This document shows, piece by piece, positions 7,223 through 10,355 of a stretch of DNA of 10,355 nucleotides (the stretch's first letter is position 1; the number at the start of each line of letters is the position of its first letter). Below the pieces are notes generated by a model. It had not been told where the DNA came from, made no database searches, and saw only the letters and a program-made list of their open reading frames with translations. The stretch covers positions 1 through 10,355 of the forward strand of contig JAGCIP010000182.1 in assembly GCA_017648525.1 (NCBI GenBank), in the 5' to 3' direction. A program made the translations under genes and the position numbers. Origin of the DNA: Clostridia bacterium (lineage in GTDB: Bacteria; Bacillota; Clostridia; Christensenellales; Borkfalkiaceae).

Positions 7223-8416
7223 ATGAAAAAAAGTGATTTTGAAAAGCAGATGAACGACTTTAAGGAAGTGCTTTTGGGCGATTTCGTGCCTTTTTGGACT
7301 AAGTTTTCAGTAGATAAAGAATACGGCGGTTTCCTTTGTGGGTTTATGCGTGACGGCGAACTTTTCCACGAAGATAAGTCGGTTTGGCAACAAGGCAGAA
7401 GTCTTTGGATGTTTTCTAAACTATACAACGAATTTGGCAAAAAGCAAGAGTGGCTTGACGCTGCAAAATGCGGTTACGATTTTATAAACAAATACTGCTT
7501 TGCCGAAAACGGACATATGTATTTTACCGTAACTCGTGACGGACAACCTTTGGTTGAAAGAAGATATTATTTTTCAGAAGCGTTTGCCGTTATGGGTTAT
7601 GCAGAATATTACAAGGCGACGGGGCTACAAGAAGTCAAAGAGCGTGCGATTGCCTTGTATGAAAAAATGTTATATTATTATACCACCCCGGGCGTATTCC
7701 CGCCCAAGGTTAACCCCGCTACCAGAAAAAATCGTGGGCACAGTATCGTTATGATTATGATGAACGTTTCACAATGCATGCGTGAAATTGACGATAACCC
7801 ACGTTACGACCAAATGATTACTTCGTGCTTAGATACCATATTTAATTATTTTGTTAAGCCCGAAGAAAAGGCGCTTTTTGAAACGGTTGGGCAAAACGGA
7901 GAACGCTTAAACTCACCCGACGGACGCTTTATCAACCCCGGACACAGTATGGAAACTGCGTGGTTTATGATGAAAGAGGCTATTCATAGAAAAGACAAGA
8001 AATTAATGGAAAAATGTATGGAAATCTTGCGTTGGTCGTTAGACCTCGGCTGGGATGAAGAAATGGGCGGGCTTTTCTATTTTATCGATATAGAAAACAA
8101 ACCCGTATTATCACTTGAGTGGGATATGAAGTTGTTCTGGGTGCATTGCGAAGCAATGATTGCGCTTGCTTATTCATACTGGTACACGGGCGACGAGTGG
8201 TATATTAAATGGTTTGAAAAGATTAAAGATTATGCCTTTAAGCATTACCCAGACCCCGGTCACCCCGAGTGGTTTGGGCATTTACACCGTGACGGAACGC
8301 CGATTAACTACATTAAAGGTAGTGCTTGGAAAGGGCCTTTCCACAACGTTCGTGCGTTTATGGTGTTAACCCAAATTTTTGAAGCAATGGCTAACGGCGA
8401 AAAGTTGGAGTTCTAA
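7223..8416 (+). CDS. N-acylglucosamine 2-epimerase (AGE) family sugar epimerase/isomerase
   Basis: The 397-residue protein has the (alpha/alpha)6-barrel AGE family pattern. The N-terminus has WTKFSVDKEYGGF and WQQGRSLWMFSKLYNE; the middle has FSEAFAVMGYAEYY; then NPGHSMETAWFMM with H241, LSLEWDMKLFWVHCEAMIA, PEWFGHLHRDGTP, and finally KGSAWKGPFHNVRA with H374. H241 and H374 fit the two catalytic histidines known in renin-binding protein and YihS. Family members interconvert GlcNAc and ManNAc, epimerise glucose/mannose units or isomerise aldoses to ketoses, including sulfoquinovose in YihS. With NagA and NagB-like genes directly behind it, N-acetylmannosamine to N-acetylglucosamine is the simplest reading, but this is context only. 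AAGGG at 7210-7214, eight bases before the ATG, is the SD. A non-phosphorylated substrate is typical of the family. Confidence 0.88.
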   Translation: MKKSDFEKQMNDFKEVLLGDFVPFWTKFSVDKEYGGFLCGFMRDGELFHEDKSVWQQGRSLWMFSKLYNEFGKKQEWLDAAKCGYDFINKYCFAENGHMYFTVTRDGQPLVERRYYFSEAFAVMGYAEYYKATGLQEVKERAIALYEKMLYYYTTPGVFPPKVNPATRKNRGHSIVMIMMNVSQCMREIDDNPRYDQMITSCLDTIFNYFVKPEEKALFETVGQNGERLNSPDGRFINPGHSMETAWFMMKEAIHRKDKKLMEKCMEILRWSLDLGWDEEMGGLFYFIDIENKPVLSLEWDMKLFWVHCEAMIALAYSYWYTGDEWYIKWFEKIKDYAFKHYPDPGHPEWFGHLHRDGTPINYIKGSAWKGPFHNVRAFMVLTQIFEAMANGEKLEF

Positions 8417-8429
8417 AAAGGAGTTCTAA
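8407..8429 (+). repeat. Tandem 10-base repeat making the nagA ribosome site
   Basis: GGAGTTCTAA occurs at 8407-8416, where it includes the epimerase stop codon, and again at 8420-8429 after AAA. The second copy supplies the GGAG of the AAAGGAG ribosome site that serves the nagA-like gene, eight bases before its ATG. Confidence 0.75.
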
Positions 8430-8431
8430 TT

Positions 8432-9598
8432 ATGTTAATAAAAAACGGATTGCTTGTAAAATTAGATAGCGCCACAAATGGCGACCTGCGAATTTTAGAC
8501 GGAAAAATTGCAGAGATAGGCGAAAACCTAATCCCTGCGTCGGGCGAAGAAGTTTTTGACGCTAAAGGAAGTTTGGTAACGCCGGGGTTTGTGGATATTC
8601 ACACGCACGGCGGTTATGCATCAGACTTTATGGATTGCACGAAAGGTGCGTTTGAAAAGGCGTTGACTTTTCATTTAGATAACGGCACAACTTCGGTTGT
8701 TGTAACTTCTTGCACCGCACCAAAACCGCAAATTATAAATTTTTTAGAGTTTTCAAAAGAGTATATGAAAAGCGGACAAGGGGTGGGAGCACAAGTAGTT
8801 GGCGTTCATTTAGAAGGGCCGTACTTATCGGTTAAAAACCGTGGGGCGCAAAAGTTGGAAGAACTTGCCGTTCCTAGTTGTGACGATTACTCTTATATGT
8901 TTGATTACGCTGATATAATCAAGACGGTTACAATTTCCCCCGAACTTGACGGGGCTGAGCAAATGACAAAGGCGCTCACCGAAAGGGGGATTATGGTTAG
9001 CGGTGGACACGACGACGGGATTTACCCTAAATTTATGCCCGCTATTGAAAACGGATTAAGACACGTTACTCACTTATATTGCGCTACAAGCGAATTGCGC
9101 TTTGAAGACGGGGTTAGAAACGTTGGCTTTAGAGAATATGCGTTAATCGACGATAGACTTACCGTAGAGTTGATTGCAGACAATAAACATATACCGCCAG
9201 AACTTGCACGCATGATTATTCGTGCTAAAGGCGTGGACAAGGTGTGCGTTGTTTCCGACTGCTTAAGTTGTGCGGGTATTCCTGTCGACGGAACGATTTA
9301 TAAACTAGGCACGGGCGACAATGCGCAGTTGGTCGTTGTGAACGACGGCGTTGCAACGCTTGCCGAAACGGGAAGATACGCCGGCAGTATTACTTGCGTT
9401 AGAAAAATGGTTAAGAACCTTATAGATGCGGGAATTCCTTTATGCGACGCTGTAAAGGCAGGAACGATTAACCCCGCAAAAGTAATCGGCGAAGATGCAA
9501 GGGTCGGTAGTCTTGAAGTAGGAAAGGATGCTAATATCTGTGTGCTAAACGCTAATTTTGAATTAGAAAAAGTATTTTTAAACGGTTTGGAGAAATAA
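8432..9598 (+). CDS. nagA: N-acetylglucosamine-6-phosphate deacetylase (NagA family), divergent
   Basis: The 388-residue amidohydrolase has the normal NagA length and order of metal and catalytic motifs: HTHGG (H57, H59), HLEGPY (E128), SGGH (H193), THLY (H214), IADNKH (H253) and the catalytic Asp in VSDCLSCAGIP (D276). YAGSITCVRKMVKNL is the usual LAGSxLtmdxAVrnl stretch, and it ends with ARVGSLEVGKDANICVLN, typical of the composite beta-domain. The HxH pair suggests a two-metal form rather than the single-zinc E. coli form. Divergent points are HLYCATSE where most NagA have HLYNAM, and RGAQ where KGAH is usual; both lie near the sugar phosphate in characterised enzymes. The expected reaction is removal of acetate from GlcNAc-6-phosphate or a related acetamido sugar. 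AAAGGAG at 8417-8423 lies within a 10-base tandem repeat. The NagB-like gene follows after three bases. Confidence 0.87.
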   Translation: MLIKNGLLVKLDSATNGDLRILDGKIAEIGENLIPASGEEVFDAKGSLVTPGFVDIHTHGGYASDFMDCTKGAFEKALTFHLDNGTTSVVVTSCTAPKPQIINFLEFSKEYMKSGQGVGAQVVGVHLEGPYLSVKNRGAQKLEELAVPSCDDYSYMFDYADIIKTVTISPELDGAEQMTKALTERGIMVSGGHDDGIYPKFMPAIENGLRHVTHLYCATSELRFEDGVRNVGFREYALIDDRLTVELIADNKHIPPELARMIIRAKGVDKVCVVSDCLSCAGIPVDGTIYKLGTGDNAQLVVVNDGVATLAETGRYAGSITCVRKMVKNLIDAGIPLCDAVKAGTINPAKVIGEDARVGSLEVGKDANICVLNANFELEKVFLNGLEK

Positions 9599-9601
9599 AA
9601 A

Positions 9602-10355
9602 ATGGAAAAGAAAGTAAATGGTATTTTGTTTAAGACGGTAGCAAAAGAGTGGGATGTGTATTTTGATATGGCGCTCACAATGCTAGAAGAAATTATGAAA
9701 AACAATGCGCAAAACAAAAGGACGGTAATGATTGTTCCCGTCGGACCAACCGACCAGTATCCTATTTTGGCAAAACTCGTTAATCAACTCAAAGTTTCAT
9801 TAAAGAACGTTTGGTTTTTCAATATGGATGAATATATGACGTCGCCAACTGAAATGATTGACCCTAACCATTATATGAGTTTTGAAAAGCGTATGAATAC
9901 CGAGTTTTATTCACGTGTAGACCAAAGTTTGATTATGCCAAAAGAACAAAGATTATTCCCGTGCGTTGGAAAAGAAGAAGAATACGACGCACTTATTGAA
10001 AGTCTTGGCGGTGTTGATTTATGTCTTGGCGGGCTTGGTATTAACGGTCACGTTGCTTTTAACGAGCCGGCAGAAGAAAACGACCCGATAACTGCGGAAG
10101 AATTTGCAGAACTTCCCACAAGAGTTTTGCCTATCTCTCGTGAAACCAAAACTATCAACGCATACGGCTATCAACGTGGGGACTTACGTGGTATGCCCGA
10201 GTGGTGCATTACAATCGGTATGAAACAAATTTTAAGTGCAAAAAAGATATACATAGCGCTTAATCGTGATTGGCAACACGGCATAGTAAAACACGTTTTA
10301 TTCGACAAACCGCAAGCGCAAATCCCCGCATCTTTAATGCAAGGAAAAGACGACG
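9602..10355 (+). CDS. NagB-like glucosamine-6-phosphate deaminase/isomerase family, 3'-truncated by window
   Basis: The frame is open from ATG 9602 (GGAG at 9589-9592) to the window end, giving 251 residues with no stop. FNMDEYM (D76), LGGLGINGHVAFNEP (142-156) and ITIGMKQILSAKKI place it in the NagB/glucosamine-6-phosphate isomerase family. Compared with E. coli NagB from memory, D72, H143 and E148 are kept as D76, H150 and E155, but D141 is N148. R172 aligns with Y188, K208 aligns with Q225, and the PTGGTP loop is VPVGPTDQY; these are phosphate-binding positions in the E. coli enzyme. Canonical NagB turns glucosamine-6-phosphate into fructose-6-phosphate and ammonia. Here the family is clear but the substrate may lack a 6-phosphate or carry a different group. 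Its place after NagA fits deacetylation followed by deamination or isomerisation. Confidence 0.85.
   Translation, partial: MEKKVNGILFKTVAKEWDVYFDMALTMLEEIMKNNAQNKRTVMIVPVGPTDQYPILAKLVNQLKVSLKNVWFFNMDEYMTSPTEMIDPNHYMSFEKRMNTEFYSRVDQSLIMPKEQRLFPCVGKEEEYDALIESLGGVDLCLGGLGINGHVAFNEPAEENDPITAEEFAELPTRVLPISRETKTINAYGYQRGDLRGMPEWCITIGMKQILSAKKIYIALNRDWQHGIVKHVLFDKPQAQIPASLMQGKDD

Noticed and set aside
9298..9717. 139-codon minus-strand frame across the nagA/nagB-like junction
   Set aside because: It is antisense to two well-supported genes and crosses their junction; the Phe/Ser-rich translation matches no family I know.

Overview
The window holds ten tightly packed protein genes, all on the + strand, with the first and last cut by the window edges. 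I see no rRNA, tRNA, CRISPR array, IS element, promoter or terminator. Gaps run from an 8-base overlap to 49 bases, so this looks like the interior of one long operon of more than 10 kb. By eye the DNA is AT-leaning with uniform codon use, and Shine-Dalgarno sites are of the AAAGGAG/GGAGG type. Together with an oxygen-independent redox set (FAD oxidase, ferredoxin-like Fe-S protein, electron transfer flavoprotein), this suggests an anaerobic Bacillota/Clostridia-type fermenter, probably from a gut or similar habitat. That placement is an inference from style, not proof.

Layout. (1) 1-1831, redox pair: the C-terminal part of a GlcD/alkyl-DHAP-synthase-type FAD-linked oxidase, then a GlcF-like protein with two ferredoxin-type 4Fe-4S motifs but a Cys-rich (CCG) region that has lost its cysteines. 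(2) 1835-4133, sugar entry: an IolB-type cupin isomerase and an FGGY sugar kinase. (3) 4126-5478, electron carrier: EtfB and EtfA fused in one short polypeptide of about 450 residues. (4) 5480-7203, cleavage module: a class II ketose-bisphosphate-type aldolase and a PfkB-family sugar kinase. (5) 7223-10355, amino-sugar-like module: an N-acylglucosamine 2-epimerase family protein, a NagA-type deacetylase, and a NagB-like deaminase/isomerase (cut at the 3' edge) with altered phosphate-binding positions.

How it may work together (inference). The oxidase, Fe-S protein and fused ETF would take electrons from a hydroxylated substrate, such as a sugar, sugar acid or cyclitol, and pass them to an acceptor, possibly by flavin-based bifurcation/confurcation as in the Acetobacterium lactate dehydrogenase-Etf system. 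The isomerase, two kinases, epimerase, deacetylase and deaminase-like enzyme would convert the carbon skeleton into a phosphorylated ketose that the aldolase splits into triose units. IolB + PfkB + class II aldolase resembles the lower half of myo-inositol breakdown (IolB-IolC-IolJ), while epimerase + NagA + NagB-like resembles amino-sugar or sialic acid breakdown. I know of no characterised pathway that combines both with a dedicated ETF. The substrate cannot be read from this window, which shows no transporter, glycosidase or regulator.
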